Shown: positions 8,835-17,628 of the stretch, in pieces | Layout of the letters: every line of letters begins with the position of its first letter | How positions within the stretch are numbered: the stretch's first letter is position 1 | Source of the DNA: Fimbriimonadaceae bacterium | Lineage (GTDB): Bacteria > Armatimonadota > Fimbriimonadia > Fimbriimonadales > Fimbriimonadaceae | Length of the DNA: 64,000 nt | Assembly: GCA_019454105.1 (NCBI GenBank) | Contig: CP075364.1 | Location: 809,362 to 873,361, forward strand | Reading direction: 5' to 3' | Notes under the pieces: generated by a model | The model's input: the letters and a program-made list of their open reading frames with translations, nothing else | Told to the model about the DNA's origin: nothing | The model's database searches: none | Made by a program: the position numbers and the translations under genes

Positions 8835-9713
8835 TCAAGCCAGAGGGTCGAAGGGTCTCGCCCCCAACGATTCAAGCAGCGGATGGGGAAACCGAGGACT
8901 GAACGTGACGGGCCGTCCCGCTACCAGAGCCAGCTTGGCAAGGCTCTCCGCGTTTCCGCCAGTTCGGGCCTCCACAACGTGTGTCCGCATCGAAAGCCCG
9001 CCGATGAGGCGGTCGCGCAGTCGGTTGCCGTTCCGATGGTAGTCCGCGTCTGGGTTCTGACGGCTTACCACAAGGTCGGTCAGAGGGTCGAACCGGTAGC
9101 GCCAGAGCCTTGCCGATCGAAAAGGTTCTTGGTCGAGCGTAGGGCCGAGAACACGGAACAGGCCCCGGTCAATCGCGAGGACCCGGGGCGCCCCAAAGCG
9201 AAGGGGCACCACGGCAGAGCGCTGGTACTCAGGGGTGTCGTGGCCGGACACCAAGACCTTGCCCTGTAGCACGAGTTCCTCGGTCACTTTTTCGATCTCG
9301 TCCGACGCCTCGCGGCTCGCCTGTCTCGAACAAAGGCAACAGAACGTGTCCGCTTCAAGCAACCTGAGGTTGCCATAGAGGAACAAGACTCCAGGAGGCT
9401 CCGGATCGAACGCTTCGATCCGCCGGGGATAGTGGGCGTCTGCCGCCGTCACCCACTGCACCCCGAGCGGAGTCAGCCGAGACTCAAGCTCCTGAGCTTC
9501 TCGAAGCCGCTCTTGTTGGGCCGAGCACCACGCGGACGCTGGTTTCGCCGTCAGCCTGTACTCCTCTCTCAAACAATCAGGGCCCAGGGCGAGGAAGTCG
9601 TCGGGCGAGCGACCCATCACGTCGTTGCGAGAGAGGATCCGGGCCAGAGACTTGCCGCCGATCCCTGGGGTGAGGGCCAATGCGAGGCTAAGGGTGCGTC
9701 GGGATACGCTCAT
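8835..9713 (-). CDS. Divergent DprA-like protein
   Basis: A 292-residue protein laid out like DprA, the single-stranded DNA-binding loader of RecA in transformation. It has an HhH-like N-terminus (LALTPGIGGKSLARILS), the linker YPRRIEAFDPEPPGVLFLYGNL, and a Rossmann-like region ending NRLRDRLIGGLS and VVEARTGGNAESLAKLA. The canonical G-S/T-R-x-x-S and VSGLAxGID motifs are eroded to CSRQAS and VSGHDTPEY, so nucleotide/DNA binding may be altered. There is no winged-helix C-terminus. Starts at ATG9713 with a 4-base overlap with the MTA phosphorylase gene. Confidence 0.72.
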   Translation of the reverse strand: MSVSRRTLSLALALTPGIGGKSLARILSRNDVMGRSPDDFLALGPDCLREEYRLTAKPASAWCSAQQERLREAQELESRLTPLGVQWVTAADAHYPRRIEAFDPEPPGVLFLYGNLRLLEADTFCCLCSRQASREASDEIEKVTEELVLQGKVLVSGHDTPEYQRSAVVPLRFGAPRVLAIDRGLFRVLGPTLDQEPFRSARLWRYRFDPLTDLVVSRQNPDADYHRNGNRLRDRLIGGLSMRTHVVEARTGGNAESLAKLALVAGRPVTFSPRFPHPLLESLGARPFDPLA

Positions 9714-10420
9714 GAACCCACGGCGACCGAAAGAAGGATCTCGGAGACATAGGCACCAAGTCTCTCCATGACTTCGACAACGTCGCCGTGGGCCAATTCA
9801 TGCGAGGACAGCCCAGCTCCCAGATTGGTGACGATGCCAAAGCAACCGTATTCCACGCCGGCCTCCCGCAGCAGCACCGCTTCAGTCGCCGCCGTCATGC
9901 CGACGATATCGCCTCCCAACTGGCCAAGCATCCTGACTTCGGCCGGGGCTTCATAGCGCGGACCGTCGTAACCGACGTAGACCGCCGACTGCTTGGCATC
10001 CGGAGCAGCCTGCGCCAATTGGGGCGCCAAAGGGAAGGGGATCGACAGGTCCGTGTGGCGCACTTCGCGGTCCCAAAGAGTGAGCCGTCGGGCCGTGAGT
10101 TCAAGCAGGTCCGTGCACACAGCGAGAGTTCCTGCCCCCCAATCAGAGCGCAAGGAACCGACAGCCGCGCTCGAGACACATCGTTCCACCCCCATCTGCC
10201 GCAACCCCCAGGCCATCGCTCGATAGTTGACCCGATGGGGCGGGGTGCGGTGCCCCGTCGAGTGGCGCTGTACCGCCATGACCCTGTCCCCGCGCCACTC
10301 GATGATCCGCCCGCGCAAGGGGCCGAACGGCGTAGGGACGGTCACAGGTCGACCTGGAAGCTGGCCAAACCGATGGCCGACGCCTGTGCCGCCAACGACT
10401 GCCGCCCGGGCCAGAATCAT
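9710..10420 (-). CDS. mtnP: S-methyl-5'-thioadenosine phosphorylase family (PNP/MTAP)
   Basis: Phosphorolyses methylthioadenosine (or methylthioinosine/purine nucleosides) for methionine and purine salvage; cytosolic. Motifs of the trimeric MTAP class are clear: VVGGTGVG near the start, RHSTGHRTPPHRVNYRA (substrate and phosphate binding), YDGPRYEAPAEVRM and GGDIVGMTAATEAVL. The chosen start ATG10420 gives 236 residues beginning MILARAAVVGGTG, as in relatives; an in-frame TTG at 10450 is less likely. First gene of the minus operon and divergent from the beta-CASP nuclease, with only 35 bases between them. MTA versus MTI preference is not resolved. Confidence 0.85.
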   Translation of the reverse strand: MILARAAVVGGTGVGHRFGQLPGRPVTVPTPFGPLRGRIIEWRGDRVMAVQRHSTGHRTPPHRVNYRAMAWGLRQMGVERCVSSAAVGSLRSDWGAGTLAVCTDLLELTARRLTLWDREVRHTDLSIPFPLAPQLAQAAPDAKQSAVYVGYDGPRYEAPAEVRMLGQLGGDIVGMTAATEAVLLREAGVEYGCFGIVTNLGAGLSSHELAHGDVVEVMERLGAYVSEILLSVAVGS

Positions 10421-10455
10421 CGCGGGGAGGATACCGCCGCGGGCGTCCAATCATA

Positions 10456-11847
10456 ATGCTCTCGATGCCCATGTCCATCCGGTTCCTCGGAGCCGCGCGC
10501 ACCGTGACCGGCTCGAAGCACCTCCTGACCCTCGGCAAGAGCCAAGTCCTGGTCGACTGCGGACTGTTCCAAGGGCCGCGAGAACTTCGAGAGAAAAATT
10601 GGGAACCGTTTCCCTTCGACCCCCTCAAGCTCGATGCAGTCGTGCTGACGCACGCGCACGCCGACCACATTGGCATGCTGCCGAGGCTCGTGAAACAAGG
10701 CTACCGAGGACCCGTCTACGCGACGCCCTCGACGATCGGCCTTTGCCGGATCAGTCTTCCCGACAGTGCCCGGCTCCTTGAAGAAGAAGCGGACTATCAC
10801 CGGCGCCACGGCACGTCCCGTCATGCCGACCCGCGCCCGCTCTATAACGAGGCCGACGCCTATGAGGCCATGAAGCTCCTGAAGCCCGTGAACTTTTGGC
10901 AGTTCCAGCAGCTTCCAGGGAAGGCCCAGTTCCGGTTCATGCCTGCCGGACATATCCTCGGATCGGCCTTCGCCGAGATCTACTTCGAGAACGGGGAACG
11001 GATCCTGATGTCAGGAGACATCGGTCGGCCGAACCGGCCGATCCTCAAGGATCCGACGCCGGTCGACTTCGCCGAGTATCTCGTGATCGAGAGCACCTAT
11101 GGCGACCGGAATCACTCCGACCAAAACGCGGCGGCCGTTCTTGAGCGGGTCACGAACCAGGCTGTGGCCGATCGGTCCTGCATCGTTGTCCCAAGCTTCG
11201 CTATCGGACGTACCCAAGAGCTCCTTTGGTATCTGACCCAACTGTCAGAGCAAGGACGCTTGCCTCATATCCCTGTTTATGTCGACAGTCCAATGGCCAC
11301 GGCGACGACGCTCCTTTACGTGGACGACTCTGAGGATCTCGACCAAGAACTGAGGCTCGATCTGCGCGAGGGTCGCTCCCCCTTCAAACAGGACTTCGTG
11401 AGGTTCGTCCGTGACCGGAACATGTCCAAGTCACTCAATGACATGGAAGGCCCGATGATGGTGATCAGTGGGAGCGGCATGGCCACCGGCGGGCGGGTCG
11501 TCCACCACCTGAAGCGGCGACTCAGCGACCCGAAGACCATCCTCCTGTTCACCGGGTACCAGGCGGTGGGCACCATGGGACGGGCGCTGATCGAAGGAGC
11601 GAACGAAGTGACGATCCACGGCGACCGGGTACGTGTCGAGTGCCAGATCGAGAGGCTCGACGCTCTCTCGGCCCATGCGGGGGCGGACGAACTGGTCGCC
11701 TGGTGCAAGGGGTTCAAGGAGCCTCCCAAGCGGACGTTCATCGTTCATGGCGAGCCACCGGCCCAGCAAGCCCTCAGAGGTCGGCTCGAATCTGAGCTAG
11801 GGTGGGCCGTCTCGATCCCTGAGCAGGGTGAAGCAGCGGACCTATGA
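10456..11847 (+). CDS. MBL-fold beta-CASP ribonuclease (CPSF73/YSH1-like)
   Basis: A 463-residue metallo-beta-lactamase of the RNA-processing beta-CASP group, expected to cut or trim RNA. The metal motif is THAHADHIGMLPRL, followed by histidines in GHILGSAF. Beta-CASP motifs include STYGDRNH (motif A acidic residues), SGSGMATGGRVVHHLK and the C-terminal LSAHAGADEL and FIVHGEP. It is shorter than RNase J and lacks its C-terminal domain, so it belongs with the archaeal-type CPSF-like bacterial proteins. ATG10456 is used; Met at 10465 or 10471 (MSIRFLGAARTVTGS) is equally plausible. Confidence 0.88.
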   Translation: MLSMPMSIRFLGAARTVTGSKHLLTLGKSQVLVDCGLFQGPRELREKNWEPFPFDPLKLDAVVLTHAHADHIGMLPRLVKQGYRGPVYATPSTIGLCRISLPDSARLLEEEADYHRRHGTSRHADPRPLYNEADAYEAMKLLKPVNFWQFQQLPGKAQFRFMPAGHILGSAFAEIYFENGERILMSGDIGRPNRPILKDPTPVDFAEYLVIESTYGDRNHSDQNAAAVLERVTNQAVADRSCIVVPSFAIGRTQELLWYLTQLSEQGRLPHIPVYVDSPMATATTLLYVDDSEDLDQELRLDLREGRSPFKQDFVRFVRDRNMSKSLNDMEGPMMVISGSGMATGGRVVHHLKRRLSDPKTILLFTGYQAVGTMGRALIEGANEVTIHGDRVRVECQIERLDALSAHAGADELVAWCKGFKEPPKRTFIVHGEPPAQQALRGRLESELGWAVSIPEQGEAADL

Positions 11848-11897
11848 TGTCCGGACGGAGCTCGGAATGATCACGGTATCCTAGCACGTTCCCTCCC

Positions 11898-12404
11898 ATG
11901 AAGCAAGGCGAGAAGATCCTGCCGCACCCAGACATCCTTAACGAAGTCGAATACGGGCCTTTTGTTCTGACGAACCTGGCTGCCAAACGGGCCAAACAGA
12001 TCAAGGAAGGAGCGCCGCCGCTCATCAGGATCGACTCTGGGCACCCGCTCAGCATCGCCTTGGCCGAGATCGCAGCAGGGAAGATCAAGCCGCTGATGGC
12101 CGCTGAAGCGACCGAGGCGGTGGAGGCCGGGGACCTCAGCGCGCTCGACGCGCTCGATCTGCCCGATGTCGGCCTCCTGTTGCCCGCGATCGAGGAGGAC
12201 ATCGATCTGGCCGCTATCGAGGGCCTTGAGGACGAAGAAGAGCTCGACGCCGAAGCGGATCTGGCAGAAGTCGCCGAATTGGGCGACCTCTTGGAGGACG
12301 AGCCGGTCGCCCCGCTGACCGACGACACTGAGATCTCGCTGGACGACCTTGCCGTGCAGGAAGAGGGCGAAGGCGAGCCGTCCGAAGACGACGACCTCAA
12401 CTAA
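11898..12404 (+). CDS. rpoZ: RNA polymerase omega subunit with long acidic C-terminal tail
   Basis: The first ~68 residues match omega, the beta-prime chaperone subunit of RNA polymerase: VLTNLAAKRAKQI and HPLSIALAEIAAGKI are the conserved blocks. The protein continues for about 100 more residues (70-168) with 39 Asp/Glu and no Lys or Arg, ending EEGEGEPSEDDDLN. Bacterial omega is usually 65-110 residues, so the tail is exceptional. It recalls the acidic tail of the Firmicutes delta subunit, which displaces nucleic acid; that comparison is inference. It sits 9 bases upstream of dnaJ, probably heading the rpoZ-dnaJ-prmA-rsmE operon. Confidence 0.85.
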   Translation: MKQGEKILPHPDILNEVEYGPFVLTNLAAKRAKQIKEGAPPLIRIDSGHPLSIALAEIAAGKIKPLMAAEATEAVEAGDLSALDALDLPDVGLLLPAIEEDIDLAAIEGLEDEEELDAEADLAEVAELGDLLEDEPVAPLTDDTEISLDDLAVQEEGEGEPSEDDDLN

Positions 12405-12413
12405 GCAGGGCCG

Positions 12414-13523
12414 ATGTCCGGAGATCTTTATCAGATCCTCGGTGTCTCGCGCGGTGCTTCGGGAGACGAAATCAAGAGCGCCTACCGGAAGCTCGCCAAG
12501 CAGTACCACCCCGACGTCAATCCCGGTGACCCGACCGCCGAAGAGAAGTTCAAGGAAGTCTCTGCCGCATACGACGTCTTGTCGGATCCAGAGAAACGGG
12601 CCCGGTACGATCAGACAGGCATGGTCGACGAACCGATGGGAGCGCCCGGCGGTGCCGACTTCTTCCAGAACGTCGGGTTCGGCGACCTCTTCGAGGCCTT
12701 CTTTGGCCAGGCCGGCCCCCGGTCGACCGCCGTGGACGGAGACGATCTGCGGGCCGAGGTCCAGATTGAGCTTAAGGACGTACTCGATCCTTCTGAACGG
12801 ACTCTGACCTATCGCCGATTGGCGGCCTGCGAGACTTGTGGTGGTAGCGGGGCCGCTGAAGGAACCCGCCCGGAGAGATGCCGGAACTGCGAGGGACGGG
12901 GTTCTGTCCAGCGCGTTCAGCAAACCATGCTTGGCAGCATCCGGACCTCGACCCCCTGCCCCGTTTGCCGCGGAGCGGGCCAAGTGATCGCCGATCCCTG
13001 TCGGACGTGCCAAGGACGAGGCCTCGCCGCCAAGACCGAGACCCTCACGGTTACGATCCCCGCCGGAGTGGACGATGGCAACACGCTCCGTGTGGTCGGT
13101 AAGGGATCGGACGGGATTCGCGGCGGGCAACCGGGCGACCTCTTCGTCATCGTGAGGGTCGCTGAAGACGAACGGTTCGAGCGAGACGGCCAAGATCTTC
13201 ACATGGAGTGCGCCCTGACCTTCACCCAAGCAGCTCTCGGCGACCGGTTCGAGATCGACGGGCTCTCCGGGCCCATCGAAGTGACCGTGGCCCCCGGCAC
13301 CCAGCCGAACGACCAGTCCCGTATCAAGGGCGAGGGACTTCCCAGACTGAACGGAGGGAGCCGAGGCAGCCTGTTCGTCCATTACACCATCGCAGTGCCC
13401 AAAAAGGTCACCGACGAAGAAGCGGCGCTTCTGAAGCAGTTCTCAGCGTTGCGCGGGGAGAAGGAAATCACAGGAGACACCGGCGGCTTCCTGGGAGGGC
13501 TCTTTGGAAAGAAGCGGCGCTGA
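12414..13523 (+). CDS. dnaJ: Chaperone DnaJ
   Basis: Hsp40 co-chaperone that stimulates DnaK ATPase. It has an N-terminal J domain with the HPD motif ([12 protein letters not shown]) and a zinc domain with four CxxCxGxG-type repeats ([32 protein letters not shown]). C-terminal substrate-binding beta domains follow ([20 protein letters not shown]). The Gly/Phe linker is short. At 369 residues the length is normal. No dnaK or grpE is nearby. It overlaps prmA by 20 bases at the 3' end. Confidence 0.95.
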   Translation: MSGDLYQILGVSRGASGDEIKSAYRKLAKQYHPDVNPGDPTAEEKFKEVSAAYDVLSDPEKRARYDQTGMVDEPMGAPGGADFFQNVGFGDLFEAFFGQAGPRSTAVDGDDLRAEVQIELKDVLDPSERTLTYRRLAACETCGGSGAAEGTRPERCRNCEGRGSVQRVQQTMLGSIRTSTPCPVCRGAGQVIADPCRTCQGRGLAAKTETLTVTIPAGVDDGNTLRVVGKGSDGIRGGQPGDLFVIVRVAEDERFERDGQDLHMECALTFTQAALGDRFEIDGLSGPIEVTVAPGTQPNDQSRIKGEGLPRLNGGSRGSLFVHYTIAVPKKVTDEEAALLKQFSALRGEKEITGDTGGFLGGLFGKKRR

Positions 13524-14361
13524 ACCCACGCGATCTTGGACCCTCGTGACGGTGTTCCCCGACGACGCACCCTTGGATTGGAGCGTCTGGCACGAAGTCT
13601 TCGAGCGGCACGGAGCCCCGGGAACGGTCGAAACCGACGACCCACCGTCGCTTGGGGCCTACTTCGCCCCTGGCGACGAGCGCCTCGTTCCTAGCTTGGT
13701 CGCCGACCTCCAAGCGTTCGGCCCTTGCCGCATCGAGTCCACATGGGTCGAGGAACAAGATTGGTCAGAAGCCTGGAAGCAGTTTTTCAGACCTAAGGAG
13801 ATCGGCCCGTTCCTCGTCAGACCGACTTGGGAAGAGCCGATCGAGCCCAGTTCCTTGACGGAGATCGTGCTGGATCCTGGACAGGCGTTCGGCACAGGAG
13901 ACCACCCGACCACCCAGATGTGCCTCGAACTGCTCGCAGGGCTCGATTTGGCGGGAAAGTCCGTGGCCGATATCGGTTGTGGCAGCGGCGTGCTGTCGAT
14001 CGCATCGGCCAGGAGAGGGGCGGCCAGAATCGACGCGGTCGACCTTGATCTTCCTGCGGTCGAGGCGACCCGGGCTAACTCCGAACTCAACGCGGTCGAG
14101 GTACAGGCTTTCTTAGGAAGAGGGTTCGAGCCGTTGCCACCGGGGACCTATGACGTCGTCCTTTCGAACATCATCAGCGCTGCCTTGATCGCCCTGGCCC
14201 CCGAGGTCGCCTCGAGACTCGTCCCCAAGGGCCGCTGGCTGGTGAGCGGGATCATCCGAGAGAACTGGCCAGACGTCTTGGCAGCGGCGGAGAAGAGCGG
14301 ATTCTCGCTAGTCGAGCGGAAGGAGGGCGGCGATTGGGTCGCGGCGGTCCTCTCCCGCTAA
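13504..14361 (+). CDS. prmA: Ribosomal protein L11 methyltransferase
   Basis: SAM-dependent trimethylation of ribosomal protein L11. The SAM-binding motif is [19 protein letters not shown], followed by acidic [11 protein letters not shown]; the catalytic-region sequence LSNIISAAL is the family NxxA-like motif. [17 protein letters not shown] precedes the methyltransferase fold as in known PrmA. The N-terminal substrate domain is present ([16 protein letters not shown]). TTG13504 lies inside dnaJ; GTGs at 13546 or 13552 would remove the conserved W-x-x-V strand, so the TTG is preferred. Confidence 0.9.
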   Translation: MERSGAEPTRSWTLVTVFPDDAPLDWSVWHEVFERHGAPGTVETDDPPSLGAYFAPGDERLVPSLVADLQAFGPCRIESTWVEEQDWSEAWKQFFRPKEIGPFLVRPTWEEPIEPSSLTEIVLDPGQAFGTGDHPTTQMCLELLAGLDLAGKSVADIGCGSGVLSIASARRGAARIDAVDLDLPAVEATRANSELNAVEVQAFLGRGFEPLPPGTYDVVLSNIISAALIALAPEVASRLVPKGRWLVSGIIRENWPDVLAAAEKSGFSLVERKEGGDWVAAVLSR

Positions 14362-14366
14362 GGGCG

Positions 14367-15071
14367 TTGCCCCGGCTGTTCCTCCTCGGGATCGAGGATC
14401 CGAGTCTGGAACGGCTCGCGATCCCTGACGACGAGTACGACAAGCTTCGGAAAGTCTTGCGTCTTGCCACTGGTGACGAAATCGGAGTCTTGCCTGGCGA
14501 CGGGCGGCTCTTGAGGTGCCGGCTCGACGGACGGTCGGCCGTCGTCGAGGAGACCCATTACCCCGACACTGAGTCCCAGACCGCCGTTTCCGTGGCCCTG
14601 GCTTTGCCCAAGCCGGAAAAGTTGGAAGAGTCGGTTCGCATGGCGACCGAACTAGGGGTGGTCGAAATCCTCGTCTTCCCTTCGGTCCGGAGCGTGGTGC
14701 GGTGGGACAATGAGAAGACACAGTCCAAAGTGGAGCGCCTCCGCAAGATCGCCCGAGAGGCCTGCGAGGTCAGCTACAGGACGCGGCTCCCTTCGATCCG
14801 GGCAGTTTCGAGCCTGTCAGAAGCCCTCGAAGCCCCCGTGGTCGCCGTGCTCAGCGAAGGGCAAGGCGTGGTGACGACTCTTGCTGAATGGCTGACCAAC
14901 GCGGGGCTCGGGCCCCGACTGGTGGTCGGGCCCGAAGGCGGTTGGGCCCCGGACGAGGTCGCGAAGATCGGTGACAGGGCGGTGACGCTTGGCCCGCGGG
15001 TGCTCCGCGTGGACACTGCGGTCGCGGCCGCGTGCTCTCTGGCTCTTTGCGTCACGAGACGGGAAGGATGA
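14367..15071 (+). CDS. rsmE: 16S rRNA (uracil1498-N3)-methyltransferase
   Basis: SPOUT-class methyltransferase acting on U1498 of 16S rRNA. The C-terminal knot shows LVVGPEGGWAPDEV and LGPRVLRVDTAVAAA, the RsmE signature; the N-terminal PUA-like part includes LRKVLRLATGDEIGV. The TTG at 14367 gives MPRLFLLG, matching the usual start, with AAGGG just upstream; an in-frame TTG at 14334 inside prmA is the alternative. Last gene of the rpoZ operon. The 3' end overlaps the convergent NodB-like gene by 20 bases. Confidence 0.92.
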   Translation: MPRLFLLGIEDPSLERLAIPDDEYDKLRKVLRLATGDEIGVLPGDGRLLRCRLDGRSAVVEETHYPDTESQTAVSVALALPKPEKLEESVRMATELGVVEILVFPSVRSVVRWDNEKTQSKVERLRKIAREACEVSYRTRLPSIRAVSSLSEALEAPVVAVLSEGQGVVTTLAEWLTNAGLGPRLVVGPEGGWAPDEVAKIGDRAVTLGPRVLRVDTAVAAACSLALCVTRREG

Positions 15072-15552
15072 CCATCGGTCGCCTGGCCGTCAGCCACCGA
15101 TCGACCTCGGACTCGAACCGACGAAGTTGCCCATCGGCATGTGAAAGGTGCGAAACGTTTGACCGCAACACGGCGATCTCTGGCCAGTCGCCAGGTACCG
15201 AGCCTTCCAACTCAGTCGAGATATAGATACCTCGGCCACCACCGCCAGCGGCCACAACAAAACCTACGTCAGGAGGAGCCTCGCCTTCCCAGTCCCATTC
15301 GACGGCCAAGCCGCGTGGCTCCGCCCAGCGACTGCCAAGTTGCCACTTCTCTCGGCAGAGAACTCCCAACGCGTGCCCCTCAGAAGCCAAGACTTCAGGA
15401 AGGACGAACAACTGCTCGAACGCCCGGCGCGTCGCGAAGAAGTGGTACACGTATCCTTTGTCGCGTGACAGCTTGAGCAACCGAGCGACCACGGCCGCTT
15501 CCGACCCCGCGTCTGGGGCCACGTCAAGATCGATCCGAAGGCAGAAGCTCAA
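15052..15552 (-). CDS. Short NodB-like (polysaccharide deacetylase-fold) protein
   Basis: A 166-residue protein beginning CLRIDLDV, the beta1-Asp motif of NodB-family deacetylases, followed by KGYVYHFFATRRA (TFF-like strand) and GHALGVLC, where active enzymes have GHEIGxH. The His pair for metal binding and the C-terminal catalytic His strand are not evident, so activity is doubtful and it may bind glycans or be decaying. The TTG start overlaps the pgk stop (TTGA), so it is translationally coupled to pgk. Confidence 0.55.
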   Translation of the reverse strand: MSFCLRIDLDVAPDAGSEAAVVARLLKLSRDKGYVYHFFATRRAFEQLFVLPEVLASEGHALGVLCREKWQLGSRWAEPRGLAVEWDWEGEAPPDVGFVVAAGGGGRGIYISTELEGSVPGDWPEIAVLRSNVSHLSHADGQLRRFESEVDRWLTARRPMVILPVS

Positions 15553-16721
15553 CGGTCTTGAAGAGCGGTGATCCCGGGCAGCTCTTGACCTTCAAGGAAT
15601 TCGAGCGAGGCGCCACCGCCTGTGCTGACGTGCGTGACCTTGTCCGCGACACCGAACTGGTCCACGGCGGCAGCGCTGTCGCCCCCTCCGACCACTGTTG
15701 TCCCGGGACACTCGGCCAAGGCCATGGCTACCGCGCGCGTTCCTGCCGCGAAGGGCTCGAGCTCGAATACTCCCATGGGCCCGTTCCAGACCACCGTACC
15801 GGCCGTTCGAACGATCGTCGCAAAGGCTTCGGCCGTTCTGGGCCCGATGTCGAATCCGGCTTGGTCGGCCGGAATCGCGTGCGACTCAGTCACCGTCGCT
15901 CTCGCCCCTTCGTCCATCGATGGGGCCACGACCACATCTGTCGGTAAGAGGATTTTGTCGGTTTTGGCAAGGACGCCCTTAACAAAGTCGAGGCTCTCTC
16001 CATCCAGCAGAGACTTACCGATCTCGTGGCCTTGCGCTTTGATGAATGTGAAGGCCATTCCGCCACCGACGAGGAGTTTGTCCACCTTGGGCAAAAGGTT
16101 CTCGATCACCGGGATCTTGTCGGCTACCTTGGCCCCTCCGAGCACCGCCACGAACGGCCGGGACGGAGTGTCCAGAGCCCTGCCCAGATACTCAAGCTCC
16201 TTCTCGATGAGGAGCCCCGCCACCCCTGGCAGGATCCTCGCCACCCCTTCGGTGCTCGCGTGGGCCCGATGGGCTGTTCCGAAAGCGTCGTTGACGAACA
16301 AGGTCTTGCCTTTGGCGAGTTCTGCAGCAAAGCCAGGGTCGTTCTTCTCTTCCTCTGGGTGGAACCGGACGTTCTCGAGCATCAGCACTTGTCCCGGTCG
16401 CAGATCCCTGATCGCCGATTCGGCCTCTGGCCCGATGCAGTCGGCGGTCAGCCGGACGGGCTGCCCAAGAATCTCAGAGACCCTCATCGCGACTGGGGCC
16501 AGGCTGAACTCTGGGGTCGCGCCCTTCGGGCGGCCCAGATGGCTGCAGAGCACGACCGCCGCCCCTTTCTCCAACAACATCCGGACAGTTGGCATGGCTT
16601 CGCGGATGCGACGGTCGTCGGTGATCTGCCCTCCTTCGAGAGGCACATTGAAGTCGCAACGAACGAGAAGCGTCTGCCCGGCGGGGTCGATGTCCCGAAC
16701 GGTCTTCTTGGTCAGGGCCAT
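15549..16721 (-). CDS. pgk: Phosphoglycerate kinase
   Basis: Glycolytic interconversion of 1,3-bisphosphoglycerate and 3-phosphoglycerate with ADP/ATP; cytosolic. Motifs: LVRCDFNVPLEGG (3-PG site), CSHLGRPKG, ENVRFHPEEE, VLGGAKVADKI, NGPMGVFE and the nucleotide loop GGGDSAAA. The 390-residue length is standard. ATG16721 is clear. It follows the M48 protease gene by 21 bases in the same direction. No gapA or tpiA is adjacent, which is unusual for pgk. Confidence 0.97.
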   Translation of the reverse strand: MALTKKTVRDIDPAGQTLLVRCDFNVPLEGGQITDDRRIREAMPTVRMLLEKGAAVVLCSHLGRPKGATPEFSLAPVAMRVSEILGQPVRLTADCIGPEAESAIRDLRPGQVLMLENVRFHPEEEKNDPGFAAELAKGKTLFVNDAFGTAHRAHASTEGVARILPGVAGLLIEKELEYLGRALDTPSRPFVAVLGGAKVADKIPVIENLLPKVDKLLVGGGMAFTFIKAQGHEIGKSLLDGESLDFVKGVLAKTDKILLPTDVVVAPSMDEGARATVTESHAIPADQAGFDIGPRTAEAFATIVRTAGTVVWNGPMGVFELEPFAAGTRAVAMALAECPGTTVVGGGDSAAAVDQFGVADKVTHVSTGGGASLEFLEGQELPGITALQDR

Positions 16722-16742
16722 GGCCCCGAGTCTACCGGTGCC

Positions 16743-17594
16743 TCAATGACCGTCCTGGCAACAAGCCCGGACCAAGAGACGACTCGTCTTTGAATGGCTC
16801 GAGTTTGTCTTCTCTGGTATGGGCTTGTAGAGCCCCTCGGCTCGCGGTTGCACAGGCTCGAATGACCGCTTCTCTTCTGACACGCGCTTGGACAAGGCTT
16901 GAATCCGCTTGTCCGTGTCCGGGTGAGTGCTCAAGATCTCGACCCGCGAGCCGCCTCCGCTCAACTGTTTGAGCGTAGTGAACGAGTCGACCATGCCTTG
17001 GGGGTTGTATCCGAGCGCCGACATCATGTCGTAACCGACACGGTCGGCCTCAGATTCGTGCCTGCGGGAATAGGGAAGCGAGAACAGGAGCGAGTCCGAG
17101 ACACTGGCGATATCAAATACCGTGTCCCCAGCCCGAAGCAAAGTCAGCACGACGGCGAGTCCGAGCCGACGTTTAGTGTTGTCAGCGTAGGCCGACGCCC
17201 AATGTTGGTTCCGGATGTGGACGATTTCGTGGCCAAGGATGCCAGCGACCGCGTCCTCGTTCGGAAGGTGGTCGAGCAACCCCGTATAAAAGAAGATCGG
17301 GCCGCCCGGGAGCGCGAAAGCGTTGACGTCCTTGCTGTCAATGACATCGAACGTATATTCGAACGGGCGCCGCTTGCGTTCGACTTCGGGAATCTGGGTG
17401 ACTAGCTTGTTGCCGATCCGGCGCAGTTCCTGCACGCGAGGGTCGGTTTCGGGGAGCACTTTTTCCTTCTTGCGCACATCCGCCGCCGCTCGCTTGCCAA
17501 GAGAGATCTGGTCCTTGACGCTCGGCCGGAATGGATCGGCCAAGGCTTGACCGCCCACGAGCAACGTGATGAGGAAGACTAAGGCCGTCCGCAC
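16743..17594 (-). CDS. Secreted M48-family zinc metalloprotease
   Basis: A 283-residue protein with signal peptide (RTALVFLITLLVGGQALA) and M48 catalytic motif HEIVHIRNQH; a third ligand Glu is expected in RRHESEADRVG. This places it with periplasmic BepA/LoiP-like proteases that maintain outer-membrane assembly. It lacks the TPR domain of BepA, so it is nearer LoiP. A C-terminal basic tail ends RACCQDGH. The start is GTG17594. It lies between exoD and pgk in a minus-strand run. Confidence 0.85.
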   Translation of the reverse strand: MRTALVFLITLLVGGQALADPFRPSVKDQISLGKRAAADVRKKEKVLPETDPRVQELRRIGNKLVTQIPEVERKRRPFEYTFDVIDSKDVNAFALPGGPIFFYTGLLDHLPNEDAVAGILGHEIVHIRNQHWASAYADNTKRRLGLAVVLTLLRAGDTVFDIASVSDSLLFSLPYSRRHESEADRVGYDMMSALGYNPQGMVDSFTTLKQLSGGGSRVEILSTHPDTDKRIQALSKRVSEEKRSFEPVQPRAEGLYKPIPEKTNSSHSKTSRLLVRACCQDGH

Positions 17595-17628
17595 ATCCTA
17601 GAAGACGATCGGGCGTAGCACGATGTTT

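Noticed and set aside
11871-13382. Long minus-strand frame opposite rpoZ and dnaJ
   Set aside because: Shadow; both plus-strand genes have unmistakable family motifs.
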